DNA of 64,000 bases from Bacillus sp. MUM 116 (GTDB lineage: Bacteria; Bacillota; Bacilli; Bacillales; Cytobacillaceae): the NCBI RefSeq assembly GCF_001866655.1, contig NZ_MLYR01000017.1, positions 62,001 to 126,000 of the forward strand, written 5' to 3'. The translations under genes and the position numbers were made by a program. The notes beneath the pieces are model-generated. The model made no database searches. It was given only the letters and a program-made list of their open reading frames with translations, and was not told the DNA's origin. Positions 17,049 to 26,095 of this stretch are shown here, piece after piece. Position 1 is the stretch's first letter. Every line of letters starts with the position of its first letter.

Positions 17049-17549
17049 CTATAAAACTAGCTGTTTAATTTCCTTTATTTGCTCAATATGCCGTTGTTCG
17101 TGCAGATCAATCAGTTCCACCCATTGAGATAATGGAAGTTCTCCAAAGACAGGATGAGCTGCTGATTTTTCCGATAAAACGTTTTTATTATCTATGCTTT
17201 CCAAAACCTTCATAAGCCCATCTCTAGCATCGGTTAACATTTCCAGCATCTGTTTAACTTCAAATGGCTCACCACTGGGCTGCGCGCTTTCAGGAGCATT
17301 AAACTTCTTTGATCGATCGGTTGCAAGATAAATCGGCTTTGGTTCTACCTTTTTATGATCTGGCTGCTTCACTAGATGTTGAATGAGCATGGCAGTTCGG
17401 GTTTCCAGTATAACGAGATGATGGCAAACCTCCGCAACACTCCATTGATCTGACCCAGGCTTACGATTAAATTCCTCATGAGTAAGAGATTTAATTTCAT
17501 CGATTAAATGCTTCCTTGTTTCTAATAAGTTTTCAATTACAGAGTTCAT
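17049..17549 (-). CDS. DinB-like (YfiT-type) putative metal-dependent protein
   Basis: A 166-residue protein with the DinB_2 pattern: GSDQWSVAEVCHHLVILETR carries the first metal histidines and LHEQRHIEQIKEI the C-terminal one. Related Bacillus proteins (YfiT) are putative metal-dependent hydrolases or bacillithiol-type transferases. I chose the ATG at 17549, preceded by AAAGGGG; the longer frame up to 17582 lacks a ribosome site. It is unrelated in transcription to its convergent DinB-fold neighbour. Confidence 0.8.
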   Translation of the reverse strand: MNSVIENLLETRKHLIDEIKSLTHEEFNRKPGSDQWSVAEVCHHLVILETRTAMLIQHLVKQPDHKKVEPKPIYLATDRSKKFNAPESAQPSGEPFEVKQMLEMLTDARDGLMKVLESIDNKNVLSEKSAAHPVFGELPLSQWVELIDLHEQRHIEQIKEIKQLVL

Positions 17550-17622
17550 GGCCAATCCCCTTTCAAAAATAACATCCCCCATTATATATTCGTTTCATTA
17601 AAAATATATCCTTCAATAAAGA

Positions 17623-17676
17623 GTGACAGGCACCGCCCGTGGACAAATATCTGAATTTGTCCGTGTAGGGTGGACG
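17623..17676 (+). repeat. GTGACAGGCACC dispersed element, copy 7
   Basis: GTGACAGGCACCGCCCGTGG, the GGACAAAT / ATTTGTCC dyad and GGGTGGACG, between the divergent DinB and alpha-galactosidase genes. Its GTG opens an in-frame extension of the alpha-galactosidase that I judge false. Confidence 0.88.
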
Positions 17677-17760
17677 ATTGCTTTGGCTAGAAATATAAAA
17701 CATGGTTTGGAATCGGAGGAATATGATGTAGTAGGACTCGATTTAAAAGGAGAAGAATGT

Positions 17761-19947
17761 ATGCCGATTGAGTGGGATGAAAACGAAGGAATCTTTCATT
17801 TATACAATAGCAATGTCAGTTATCTAATCCAGATTGTTCACGGAAAGTATCCCGCCCATTTATATTGGGGGAAGTGGGTACAAACAAAGCAGGCTTCAGC
17901 CATTTTAACTTTTAAAGGGAGAGCTTTTTCGCCAACAACCGAACCGGACTATCCACAATTTTCACTGGACACTTTGCCACAGGAATATCCTGCTTTTGGG
18001 AATGGGGATTTCCGCTCGCCGGCTTATCAGCTTCAAAGCGCAGACCGCTCCACGATTACAGAATTTGTCTATGACTCTCATGAAATTTTTCAAGGAAAAC
18101 GTCCACTGAAGGGATTGCCTGCTTCCTATGTTGAGGATGACGTTGAGGCTGAAACCCTAGTAATAACGCTAGTAGATTCGAAGATTGGGATTGGGCTGAA
18201 TCTACATTACACAATATACCAGGATTACCCTGTGATCACACGATCAGTTTCCTTCGAGCATTCTGGCACCCAAGCAGTGCATATTTTAAAGTGTATGAGT
18301 ATGTCGCTGGATTTTCATCAAGCCGAATGGGACTGGCTGCATCTCCAAGGAACATGGGGGCGGGAGCGGCATATCGAGCGGAAGCCGCTGCATCACGGAG
18401 CACAAATGATTTCTTCTGCAAGGGGGGCAAGCAGTCATCTACATAATCCATTTGTTGCCCTGTTATCCAAAAATGCAGACGAAGAGCATGGGGATGTCTA
18501 TGGAGTTAGCCTTGTTTACAGTGGGAATTTTCAAGCTTCTATCGAAGTTAGCCCGTTTCAAACGGCTCGGCTGGCTATTGGCATCAATCCCTTTGACTTT
18601 TCATGGCTCCTGAAGCCGGGGGGGATTTTTCAAGCGCCAGAGACGATAATGGTCTACTCTGGGGAAGGCATTGGCGGAATGTCGCGAACCTTACATAAGT
18701 TTTTAAGAAAAAGAGTTAGCCGTGGTGTTTATCGTGATAAAACGAGGTTAATCTTAATCAATAATTGGGAGGCAACTTATTTTAAGTTTAATGAAAAAAA
18801 ATTAAAGGACATTGCGGATGCAGGAAAAGAGTTAGGAATTGAGTTGTTTGTTTTGGACGATGGCTGGTTTGGGAAGCGCGATAATGCAAAAAGTTCGCTG
18901 GGGGATTGGGTGGTTGATAAGAGAAAACTGCCGAATGGACTAAGAGGCCTAGGGGAATATCTCCGAAAAAAGGGAATGAAATTTGGTTTATGGGTGGAGC
19001 CGGAAATGGTTTCACCAGATAGTAACCTGTATCGGAAGCATCCTGATTGGTGCTTGCATGTGCCGGGCAGGAACAGGACTCTATCTAGAAACCAGTTAGT
19101 ACTTGATTTAAGCAGGGAGGACGTGTGTAATTATTTAATCAATATCCTTACAGAAGTTTTCCAAAGTGCTCCAATCTCTTATGTTAAATGGGATATGAAC
19201 CGCAATATGACAGAGGTTGGGTCTGCGGCGCTGCCGCCTGAAAGGCAAAGGGAAACTGCTCACCGTTATATGCTGGGGCTTTATTGTATATTAGAGAAGC
19301 TGACTGAACGTTTTCCGGATATTTTATTTGAGAGCTGCTCCGGGGGGGGCGGCCGTTTTGACCCGGGAATGCTATATTACATGCCGCAAACCTGGACGAG
19401 CGATGATACTGATGCAGCCGAGCGTTTAAAAATTCAATACGGAACAAGCATTGTCTATCCAGCGGTAACAATGGGTTCCCATGTATCGGATGTTCCGAAT
19501 CATCAGGTAGGCAGAACAACGCCTCTTTTGATGAGATGCCACGTGGCGATGGCCGGGAATTTTGGCTTCGAATTAAATATCGATAAGCTGAGCGGCAATG
19601 ATAAGAAAGTGGTTACAGAGCAGATCAGTCAGTATCACAAAATCAAAGATATCGTCTGTTTTGGGGATCTTTATCGGCTGTTAAGTCCTTATGATGGAAC
19701 GGATACAGCATGGATGTATGTTTCGGAGGATAAGGGAAAGGCGGTGTTGTTTTATTATAAAACAATGGCGACTCCTAATCCTCCCTTCCAGCGTATAAAA
19801 TTGCAGGGGCTGGACGATAAAAGAGCATACAGAATCAATAATGGGGGCAAAGAGTATTTTGGCAGTGAACTTATGCAGATTGGTTTGAACCTGCCACTGA
19901 TTAAAGATGATTTTTCATCTTATTTATACTATATTGAAGCATTATAG
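17761..19947 (+). CDS. Alpha-galactosidase, GH36 family
   Basis: A 728-residue glycoside hydrolase family 36 enzyme, close to the roughly 730 residues of Geobacillus-type alpha-galactosidases. It has an N-terminal beta-sandwich, then a TIM barrel with the nucleophile in YVKWDMNRNMTE and the acid/base in SDDTDAAERLKIQYG, and a conserved SCSGGGGRFDPGM loop. No signal peptide is seen, so it would act inside the cell, splitting melibiose or raffinose-type sugars to galactose. I used ATG 17761 because AAAGGAG lies 8 bases upstream; a longer GTG frame starts within a repeat. A galactose sensing and uptake system follows. Confidence 0.9.
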   Translation: MPIEWDENEGIFHLYNSNVSYLIQIVHGKYPAHLYWGKWVQTKQASAILTFKGRAFSPTTEPDYPQFSLDTLPQEYPAFGNGDFRSPAYQLQSADRSTITEFVYDSHEIFQGKRPLKGLPASYVEDDVEAETLVITLVDSKIGIGLNLHYTIYQDYPVITRSVSFEHSGTQAVHILKCMSMSLDFHQAEWDWLHLQGTWGRERHIERKPLHHGAQMISSARGASSHLHNPFVALLSKNADEEHGDVYGVSLVYSGNFQASIEVSPFQTARLAIGINPFDFSWLLKPGGIFQAPETIMVYSGEGIGGMSRTLHKFLRKRVSRGVYRDKTRLILINNWEATYFKFNEKKLKDIADAGKELGIELFVLDDGWFGKRDNAKSSLGDWVVDKRKLPNGLRGLGEYLRKKGMKFGLWVEPEMVSPDSNLYRKHPDWCLHVPGRNRTLSRNQLVLDLSREDVCNYLINILTEVFQSAPISYVKWDMNRNMTEVGSAALPPERQRETAHRYMLGLYCILEKLTERFPDILFESCSGGGGRFDPGMLYYMPQTWTSDDTDAAERLKIQYGTSIVYPAVTMGSHVSDVPNHQVGRTTPLLMRCHVAMAGNFGFELNIDKLSGNDKKVVTEQISQYHKIKDIVCFGDLYRLLSPYDGTDTAWMYVSEDKGKAVLFYYKTMATPNPPFQRIKLQGLDDKRAYRINNGGKEYFGSELMQIGLNLPLIKDDFSSYLYYIEAL

Positions 19948-19983
19948 TGATTTCGGCTCTTAGAAAATCCGGTCCCGGAAGTT

Positions 19984-20058
19984 TAATCAAACGTTTGATT
20001 AGTTTGTAAAAGCTCTTATATGCCAAGGGTTAAACGAATTTAATCAAACGTTTGTTTA
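19984..20058. promoter_or_regulatory. Pair of LacI-type operators
   Basis: A perfect 18-bp palindrome TAATCAAACGTTTGATTA (19984-20001) and a near copy TAATCAAACGTTTGTTTA (20041-20058) lie exactly 57 bp apart. The central CG and symmetry are those of LacI/GalR-family operators, and the spacing would permit looping. No LacI-type gene is in the window. They lie upstream of the sensor operon and downstream of the alpha-galactosidase. Confidence 0.65.
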
Positions 20059-20076
20059 GTTTAAAATCAATCTCGC

Positions 20077-20130
20077 TGTCCGCTGCAAGTGGACAAATTG
20101 TCCCATTTGTCCACGGCCGGTGCCTGTCAC
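20077..20130 (-). repeat. GTGACAGGCACC dispersed element, copy 8 (reverse)
   Basis: On the minus strand: GTGACAGGCACCGGCCGTGG, a GGACAAAT / ATTTGTCC dyad and GCGGACA. It sits between the LacI-type operators and the promoter of the sensor operon. Confidence 0.87.
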
Positions 20131-20156
20131 TGTTGGTGTCATTGGTGGTGTCACTG

Positions 20157-20185
20157 TTGTTGGTTTTGGGGAAATTCCGTATAAT
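20157..20185 (+). promoter_or_regulatory. Likely promoter of the galactose-sensor operon
   Basis: TTGTTG (20157-20162), a 17-bp spacer and a perfect TATAAT (20180-20185), 38 bases before the ATG of the binding-protein gene. Confidence 0.55.
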
Positions 20186-20223
20186 GACTGTAGATTTTTC
20201 ATTTGTTGGGACAGGGGGGCTTA

Positions 20224-21246
20224 ATGGGCAGATTAACGAAAACGGCATACACCTTGGGCATACTCTGTTTTTTAATCAGCTGTTCTTTTGCGGTTTTTTA
20301 TGGACATAAGATCTTTACCCATGACCTGCCGAAAGCAAAAAAAATCGTTGAAAAGGGTCGATATCATTTTGTGCTCGTTACGGAGGAAATGGATAACGAA
20401 TATTGGCGGCTTGTCGAAAAAGGTGCAAAAGCTGCAGCTAAGAAATACGGAGTAATACTCGAGTATGTTGGACCGAAACAGGCCAATATTGATGAACATT
20501 TAAAAACAATTGAAATGGCAGCAGCCTCCAAGGTCGATGGGATTATGACCCAGGGACTGAGCAACAAGCAGTTTACCCCGCTGATCAACCACGTTGTCTT
20601 ATCTTATGGAATTCCGGTCATCACGGTTGATACCGATACAACCAATAGCCATCGCATTGCCTATATTGGCACGGACAATTATCATGCAGGATACTTGGCG
20701 GGAAAAGCTCTGATTGCAGATACAAAGGGAAAAGCGAATGTGGCCATCATTACCGGGAATTTCTATGCCAATCATATGATTCAGCGGGTACAAGGGTTTA
20801 AGGATGCAGTAAAAAATGTAAATGGCATTCATATCGTAGCGATTGAAGAATCCCATATCAGCAGGATTCGAGCCGCGGAAAAAGCCTATCAAATTTTGCA
20901 GGAACATCCTGAAGTGAACGCCTTTTACGGGACAAGTGCCTTGGATGGAATCAGTATTGCAAAGGTAGTTGAATTGAAAAAAAGAGAGAAAGACATGTAT
21001 ATAATCGGTTTTGACGTCCTCCCGGAAACGATTGCAAATATCCGCAAAGGGATAATCAATGCAACCGTTGTCCAGCATCCCTATGAAATGGGATATGGTT
21101 CAGTAAAAATGATGGTAGAACTAATGGAGAAAAAACATATTCCGTCTATTGTCCATACGGGAACACAGGTAATTAGAAAGAAGGATTTGTCCGACTTACA
21201 TCCAAACAGAATGGGGGAGGGCAAAAATAATGCTATTCCGAATTAG
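20224..21246 (+). CDS. Membrane-anchored sugar-binding protein of a three-component sensor
   Basis: A 340-residue protein with an uncleaved-looking N-terminal anchor (about residues 8-27) and a type I periplasmic-binding fold (Peripla_BP_4), with YWRLVEKGAKAAAKKYG and GTDNYHAGYLAGKALI typical of ribose/galactose-binding proteins. It overlaps a LytS/YesM-type kinase gene by 17 bases, the layout of XylFII-LytS sensors in which the binding protein reports sugar to the kinase rather than to a transporter. The ligand is probably galactose, given the mgl genes downstream. ATG 20224 follows a GGGGGG ribosome site. Confidence 0.78.
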   Translation: MGRLTKTAYTLGILCFLISCSFAVFYGHKIFTHDLPKAKKIVEKGRYHFVLVTEEMDNEYWRLVEKGAKAAAKKYGVILEYVGPKQANIDEHLKTIEMAAASKVDGIMTQGLSNKQFTPLINHVVLSYGIPVITVDTDTTNSHRIAYIGTDNYHAGYLAGKALIADTKGKANVAIITGNFYANHMIQRVQGFKDAVKNVNGIHIVAIEESHISRIRAAEKAYQILQEHPEVNAFYGTSALDGISIAKVVELKKREKDMYIIGFDVLPETIANIRKGIINATVVQHPYEMGYGSVKMMVELMEKKHIPSIVHTGTQVIRKKDLSDLHPNRMGEGKNNAIPN

Positions 21247-22693
21247 ATCCAAACTGTTACTTTATTTTATCGTGCTGGTTGTTTTGTTAACCTCCATCGG
21301 ATTTTATTTTTATAACAGCAGTGAAAAACTTGTGGTGGAGTACGATAACAGTTTTGAACAGTTCCTCTTGTTAAACGATATCTCTCAAAGAACGAATCAA
21401 ATTACCGAAAACCTCCATGCGTATATTTTGGAGAAAGATGAACGGTATTTTATGGACTATACAGAAAAAAAGTCAATACTACTCAAGGATCAAAAGAGAC
21501 TATCTAACGAAATGAATACGAATGACATCACCCTTGTTAATTATAAAAATATGATCGACAGCTTTTTGGAAGAATGTGATGCATCCATTCATTATTTTCA
21601 AAAAGATGATATTAACCGCTATTCTGACCATTACAATGAAGTATTGAAAATTGCCTCATTTTTGCAGGAAAGCACACTATCATTGTTAAATAATAAACTC
21701 ACAGATTATCAAAAATTTTATAATGAAATCGAACTACAAAACCATTATTACAAATTAATGGCGATTTCCCTATTTGCCGCCACTTTTTTTCTCAGTACCA
21801 TACTTGCCTTATGGATATCGGGAGGGATTACGAAACCAATCCGCCAGCTTTCGAATGCGGCAAAGGAAATTTCAAAAGGAAATTTATCCGGGGAAGATAT
21901 TAAAGTTTCCACAAACGATGAATTAAAATTATTAACAGAAACATTTAACAAAATGCGGACGAATATCCGCCAGTTGGTCATTGAAATCAAGCAAAAGTCG
22001 GAACTGGACAAGCTTCTAAAAGAATTGGAGTTAAGGAGTCTGCAAAATCAAATCAATCCGCATTTTCTTTTTAACACCTTGAACACGGTCTCCAAAATGG
22101 CCTATTTAGAGGATGCCGAAGAGACTTCAAGACTAATTGAAGCCGTTGCTGCATTACTCCGTTACAATCTGGGGGATTTAAATAAGGCATCCACGCTTCG
22201 AGATGAAGTGAGAGTGGTGAAAGAGTATTTTTATATCCAGCAAACCAGATTTGGGGAACGGATCCAATTCAAGACTGATATCAAAGACGATTGTTTAGAT
22301 ATTGAAATGCCAAGGTTAATTCTTCAGCCTTTAGTTGAAAACGCCTTCATTCATGGTGTGGAGGAATACGAAGAAAACGCTTTAATCAGCTTAAATATAT
22401 ATCGGCAAAAGGACTGGATTTACGTTGAGGTAGTGGATAACGGAAAAGGTATGGACGAGGCTACAAAGAAAAAACTGCAAGAATATGTCCAGGGGATTGA
22501 AAAAGATGATATTTTTGAGCCGGAAAAATCAAAGGGACACTCCACCGGCATTGGCGTGAAAAATGTGATTAGACGGCTGCACTTGTTTTATCAGCGGAGC
22601 GATATTGTGGAAATTGAATCCGAAATAAAGAAAGGGACAATGTTTAGACTGGTCCTGCCAGATGAGCGGAAAGGTGGAGGAGAACTTGCTTAA
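21230..22693 (+). CDS. YesM/LytS-type sensor histidine kinase
   Basis: A 487-residue membrane kinase: helix at about 8-26, an extracytoplasmic helical region, a second helix near 180-200, HAMP with the GGITKPIRQLSNAAKEI motif, then the His_kinase domain with phospho-acceptor in QNQINPHFLFNTLNTV and a HATPase with LILQPLVENAFIHG and GIGVKNVIRRL. It is translationally coupled to the sugar-binding partner upstream and the AraC-type regulator downstream. By family knowledge it would sense sugar through the binding protein and phosphorylate that regulator. Confidence 0.88.
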   Translation: MLFRIRSKLLLYFIVLVVLLTSIGFYFYNSSEKLVVEYDNSFEQFLLLNDISQRTNQITENLHAYILEKDERYFMDYTEKKSILLKDQKRLSNEMNTNDITLVNYKNMIDSFLEECDASIHYFQKDDINRYSDHYNEVLKIASFLQESTLSLLNNKLTDYQKFYNEIELQNHYYKLMAISLFAATFFLSTILALWISGGITKPIRQLSNAAKEISKGNLSGEDIKVSTNDELKLLTETFNKMRTNIRQLVIEIKQKSELDKLLKELELRSLQNQINPHFLFNTLNTVSKMAYLEDAEETSRLIEAVAALLRYNLGDLNKASTLRDEVRVVKEYFYIQQTRFGERIQFKTDIKDDCLDIEMPRLILQPLVENAFIHGVEEYEENALISLNIYRQKDWIYVEVVDNGKGMDEATKKKLQEYVQGIEKDDIFEPEKSKGHSTGIGVKNVIRRLHLFYQRSDIVEIESEIKKGTMFRLVLPDERKGGGELA

Positions 22694-24275
22694 AATTCTG
22701 CTTGTTGATGATGAAGCCCTTGAGCGAAAAGCAATGGGAAAAATGATTACAAAAGGCATGGAGGGGGTGGAAGTAATCGGCGAAGCCCCGAATGGGAGAA
22801 AAGCGGTAGAACTGGCAATCGAACGAAAACCTGATATCATTTTTATGGATATTAAAATGCCGGGAATGGACGGGGTACAAGCTGTAAAAGAGATCAGGAA
22901 GCTTGCCTCTGAAATCAAATTTATAATGGTATCCGCCTTTAATACATTTGAATATGCCAAAGAAGTGATGCAGCAAGGCGTCAAGGAGTATATTTTAAAG
23001 CCAAGCCGAAAACAAGATATTCTGGAAGCTCTTGGCCGAGTGGTTGCTGAAATTTACGAAGAGCGTAAACAGAAAGAAGAACAGCAAATATTAAGGGAAA
23101 ATCTTAACCGTGCGGTATCCATTGCCCAAAAAGAATGGGTGTCTTCCCTTATTATTAATCAAGTTCAAGACATCACCTTTGAGGAATGGGGGCAATTGTT
23201 AGGGGTGGAAATAACTACAGGCTATATCATGCTTTTCTCCCTTCAGCCCAAGGATTCAAAGGAAATTAGCACCACTGGCAAACAAAATTGGTATACCTGG
23301 TTGAAGAATGCTCTTCATTTGGTGGTAAAAAAACAGGAAATCATGATTGGCCCGTTAATCGAATCACAAGTACCTGTGTTGTTCCTTTGGAGAAAGTCGG
23401 ACGAAAAATTGCTGTTTAAATCGCTGTCACAGAATGTCATTGAAAATATATTGGCCCTTTTTCAAAAAGAGTCTTTTGAAGTGGATTTACGGATTGGCGT
23501 CGGCCACCCTTACCACCGTGCATATGAACTCAATAAATCCTATCATGAAGCCGTGATGGCATTAAACCAACTCATGAAAACTCAAAATCAAAAATATTTA
23601 ATCGGGGTAAAACAAGCTGACACGGAAGAGAATTCAACCTTCGCTTCAGAAATTCTCGAAATGGAGAAAAAATTGCTGGAAGCCGTTCGGCAGGGCGATG
23701 TAAATAAGGTATTATTTTTATTTGATTCTTTTATTACAAAACATCAAACAAACAAGTTGATAGAGGTTTCTTTTGTAAAAAAATCATTTGATGAGTTCTT
23801 TATTTTACTATCGCGCATGCTGCATGATTTAGGTGTTTATGTTGAACGGACTCCCGAGGTTAATCAGTCGGAGGATATCTCGGTATTGCTTGAAACGGGA
23901 AAAGCACGGCTGGTATCCATTGTTCAGGCGGTTCAGCAGTGGCGGACCAATCATGCAAAAGGGATGCTGCAAAAAGCAAAGGATTATATTGAATCGAATT
24001 ATGCTGAGTCCATCACTTTAGAGTCGGTTGCTGAGTATGTCGAGCTAAGCCCGTTTTATTTTAGCAAATTGTTCAAGGACCGGTTTGGGATGACGTTTAT
24101 CGATTATTTAACAGAAATTCGGATTAGAGAGGCGAAAGCCTTAATGGAGGATCCTGCGAAAAGTTTAAAGGAGATTTGTTTTTCCATTGGATATAAGGAT
24201 CCCAATTATTTTAGCCGTGTGTTTAAGAAGACGACTGGCTCTTCGCCATCTGAATTCCGCAAGGCGGTTCTATAA
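22686..24275 (+). CDS. YesN-type response regulator with AraC DNA-binding domain
   Basis: About 529 residues. The N-terminal receiver has DDE, the phospho-acceptor Asp in IIFMDIKMPGMDG and Lys in YILKPSRK; the middle is a linker of about 250 residues, and the C-terminal 100 residues form two AraC helix-turn-helices (SITLESVAEYVELSPFYFSKLFK and IGYKDPNYFSRVFKK). It is the output partner of the kinase upstream and very likely activates the mglB promoter 200 bp downstream. The TTG at 22686 follows GGTGGAGGAG and overlaps the kinase stop; GTG 22674 and ATG 22662 are alternatives. Confidence 0.87.
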   Translation: MLKILLVDDEALERKAMGKMITKGMEGVEVIGEAPNGRKAVELAIERKPDIIFMDIKMPGMDGVQAVKEIRKLASEIKFIMVSAFNTFEYAKEVMQQGVKEYILKPSRKQDILEALGRVVAEIYEERKQKEEQQILRENLNRAVSIAQKEWVSSLIINQVQDITFEEWGQLLGVEITTGYIMLFSLQPKDSKEISTTGKQNWYTWLKNALHLVVKKQEIMIGPLIESQVPVLFLWRKSDEKLLFKSLSQNVIENILALFQKESFEVDLRIGVGHPYHRAYELNKSYHEAVMALNQLMKTQNQKYLIGVKQADTEENSTFASEILEMEKKLLEAVRQGDVNKVLFLFDSFITKHQTNKLIEVSFVKKSFDEFFILLSRMLHDLGVYVERTPEVNQSEDISVLLETGKARLVSIVQAVQQWRTNHAKGMLQKAKDYIESNYAESITLESVAEYVELSPFYFSKLFKDRFGMTFIDYLTEIRIREAKALMEDPAKSLKEICFSIGYKDPNYFSRVFKKTTGSSPSEFRKAVL

Positions 24276-24287
24276 GAATAATAGTCT

Positions 24288-24320
24288 ATAAGACCATATC
24301 CGATTTGGTCTTATTTTTTT
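24288..24320 (+). terminator. Terminator of the sensor operon
   Basis: Stem ATAAGACCA / TGGTCTTAT with a 9-base loop followed by TTTTTTT, isolating the regulatory genes from mglB. Confidence 0.85.
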
Positions 24321-24436
24321 GGAGAATTTTTCGAAAAGCAAAATAGTCTAGATAATCACAAATTAGTGCTATTGTTTTAAACTATTTGAAAAAATGCGCC
24401 CATGCTACCATAAATGTAAGGGTTTACACCAAAAAA

Positions 24437-24450
24437 TGAAACCGGTTCCA
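24437..24450. promoter_or_regulatory. Probable cre (CcpA) site upstream of mglB
   Basis: TGAAACCGGTTCCA matches the cre consensus TGWNANCGNTNWCA at every defined position but one. It lies about 30 bp before the mglB start, where CcpA would repress when glucose is present. A weak TTGAAA-17-CATAAA promoter (24386-24414) lies just upstream and would suit an activator-dependent gene. Confidence 0.6.
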
Positions 24451-24479
24451 ATAACTTTATCTTAAAGGAGATTGATTCG

Positions 24480-25538
24480 ATGTTTAATAAGAAAAAAGCG
24501 TTACTCCTATCTTTATCCGTTGCTTCTAGTATTCTCTTAGCAACAGGCTGCAGCAGCTCGACCTCCGGAGATTCTGCTAGTGGCAAGAGCGGAGACCTTC
24601 CAGCTGTCGGCGCTACGATTTATAAGTTTGATGATAACTTCATGTCATATGTACGCCGTTCTATGGAAGATTCTGCAAATGGCAATTTGAAATTAATGTT
24701 GAATGACTCTCAAAACGACCAGTCAAAACAAATTGAGCAAGTAGATACGTTGATTGCAAAAGGTGCAAAATCATTGGCTATTAATCTGGTAGATCCTAAA
24801 GCAGCACAAACGATTATTGATAAAGCAAAACTGAAAAACATTCCTGTTATCTTCTTTAACAAAGAGCCGGATGCCGCTGTATTGAAAGGCTATGACAAAG
24901 CTTATTACGTTGGTACCACTTCATCTGAATCAGGTGTCCTACAAGGTGAGTTAATTGCCAAGGCTTGGGAAGCAAACAAAGCTAAATGGGACAAAAACCA
25001 TGACGGCAAAATCCAGTATGTATTATTAAAAGGTGAGCCAGGGCACCCAGATGCAGAGGCTCGTACGAAATATGCGGTGGATACAATCAAGGAAAAAGGC
25101 ATTCAAGTGGAACAGTTGGCATTAGATACAGCGATGTGGGATGCAACAAAAGCGACTGAGAAAATGGATGCATGGTTAGCTAAATACGGTGACAAAATTG
25201 AATTCGTTATAGCTAACAACGATGGTATGGCATTAGGTGCGGTTGCTTCCCTTGAAAAAGCAGGATACTTCACTGGTAACAAATTCATGCCAGTTGTAGG
25301 GGTTGATGCTATTCCAGAAGCACTCGAAATGATTGAAAAAGGCAAAATGGTTGGTACAATCTTGAATGATGCGAAAAACCAAGGGAAAGCCACGATTGAT
25401 TTAGCCGCAAATGCTGCAAAAGGCAAAGATGTTTTAGATGGAACGAATTGGAAATTAGACGATTCAAAAGCGGTTCGTGTCCCTTACGTTCAAATCACAA
25501 AGGATAATATCCAGGTTGGTAAAGACGCTTATAAGTAA
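24480..25538 (+). CDS. mglB: Galactose/glucose-binding lipoprotein MglB
   Basis: A 352-residue lipoprotein with lipobox LLATGC (Cys near 24) and a type I sugar-binding fold. The calcium-binding loop [18 protein letters not shown] (from Asp171) is diagnostic of the MglB galactose/glucose-binding protein, as is [14 protein letters not shown]. It would deliver galactose to MglA/MglC. An AAAGGAG site precedes the ATG. The gap of 557 bp to mglA, full of repeats, is unusual for this operon and may lower transporter expression relative to the binding protein. Confidence 0.9.
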   Translation: MFNKKKALLLSLSVASSILLATGCSSSTSGDSASGKSGDLPAVGATIYKFDDNFMSYVRRSMEDSANGNLKLMLNDSQNDQSKQIEQVDTLIAKGAKSLAINLVDPKAAQTIIDKAKLKNIPVIFFNKEPDAAVLKGYDKAYYVGTTSSESGVLQGELIAKAWEANKAKWDKNHDGKIQYVLLKGEPGHPDAEARTKYAVDTIKEKGIQVEQLALDTAMWDATKATEKMDAWLAKYGDKIEFVIANNDGMALGAVASLEKAGYFTGNKFMPVVGVDAIPEALEMIEKGKMVGTILNDAKNQGKATIDLAANAAKGKDVLDGTNWKLDDSKAVRVPYVQITKDNIQVGKDAYK

Positions 25539-25550
25539 GTTTTAATTAAA

Positions 25551-25720
25551 GGCTATTTTCGCATAGATTGTTGTTTTTCGTATAAGTTTAACAACCCGTA
25601 TAACTAGAGGTTTCGTGGCATCTTTTCGTAAGGACATTTGCGAAAATTGCCTAGAAACTTAGTAATTGACCCTTATAAAGGTCCAAAAGCAACAAAGTTT
25701 ACGAAAAGAGCCTAATTAAA
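25551..25720. repeat. Imperfect inverted-repeat element between mglB and mglA
   Basis: GGCTATTTTCGCATAGATTG near the left end is roughly mirrored by TTTACGAAAAGAGCC near the right end, with CGTATAA repeats between. I recall similar GGCTCTTTTCGTAAACTTT blocks between genes in other Bacillus genomes. Confidence 0.55.
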
Positions 25721-25735
25721 AGGCTGTTTTAATTT

Positions 25736-25868
25736 GTTCTGTCGATTTACGCTCCAGGCGCTTCGCTTTCCGCGGGCGGTTCGGGGAGCCTCCTCGGCGC
25801 TTATGCGCCTGTGGGGTCTCCCCTGCCCCGTACTCCCGCAGGAGTATCGCGCCTTCCGCTCCAATCAA
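25736..25868. repeat. GC-rich Bacillus-type intergenic repeat
   Basis: A strongly GC-rich block with several nested dyads (GGCGCTTCGCTTTCCGCG, GGCGCTTATGCGCC, CTCCCGCAGGAGTA). I recognise it as a very common dispersed repeat of Bacillus-group genomes. It interrupts the mgl operon. Confidence 0.75.
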
Positions 25869-25911
25869 CATTGTACTTTAACATAGCCTATAAAAAAATT
25901 AGTTTCATAGA

Positions 25912-26036
25912 GGCAGCGCCTAAGTCCAGCACTCCCGAGTTTAACCTCATGGAGCACGGCGCTCCTCGAACGAAGGAAAAGATCATGCTTTTCCTTCGTT
26001 CGGGGTAAGGCTTCCTTTAGTAGTGAAGCTGGACAC
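25912..26036. repeat. Further intergenic repeat upstream of mglA
   Basis: AGCGCCTAAGTCCAGCACTC ... GTAGTGAAGCTGGACA, with a strong internal hairpin CGAACGAAGGAAAAG / CTTTTCCTTCGTTCG near 25969-26003. Its flanks resemble the 401-550 element (GTCCAGC, GCGCCTA). Confidence 0.65.
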
Positions 26037-26095
26037 GATTTACATCATCATTTTTTTCCTGATGGAAGTTTCACCTTACGCGAGGAGGTTCGCTC

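Noticed and set aside
17623..17760. N-terminal extension of the alpha-galactosidase from GTG 17623
   Set aside because: The extension is coded by a dispersed element; ATG 17761 has AAAGGAG at proper spacing and gives the usual GH36 length.
22529..22984. Long minus-strand frame opposite the kinase/regulator junction
   Set aside because: A shadow of two well-supported plus-strand genes; no ribosome site or recognisable motif.
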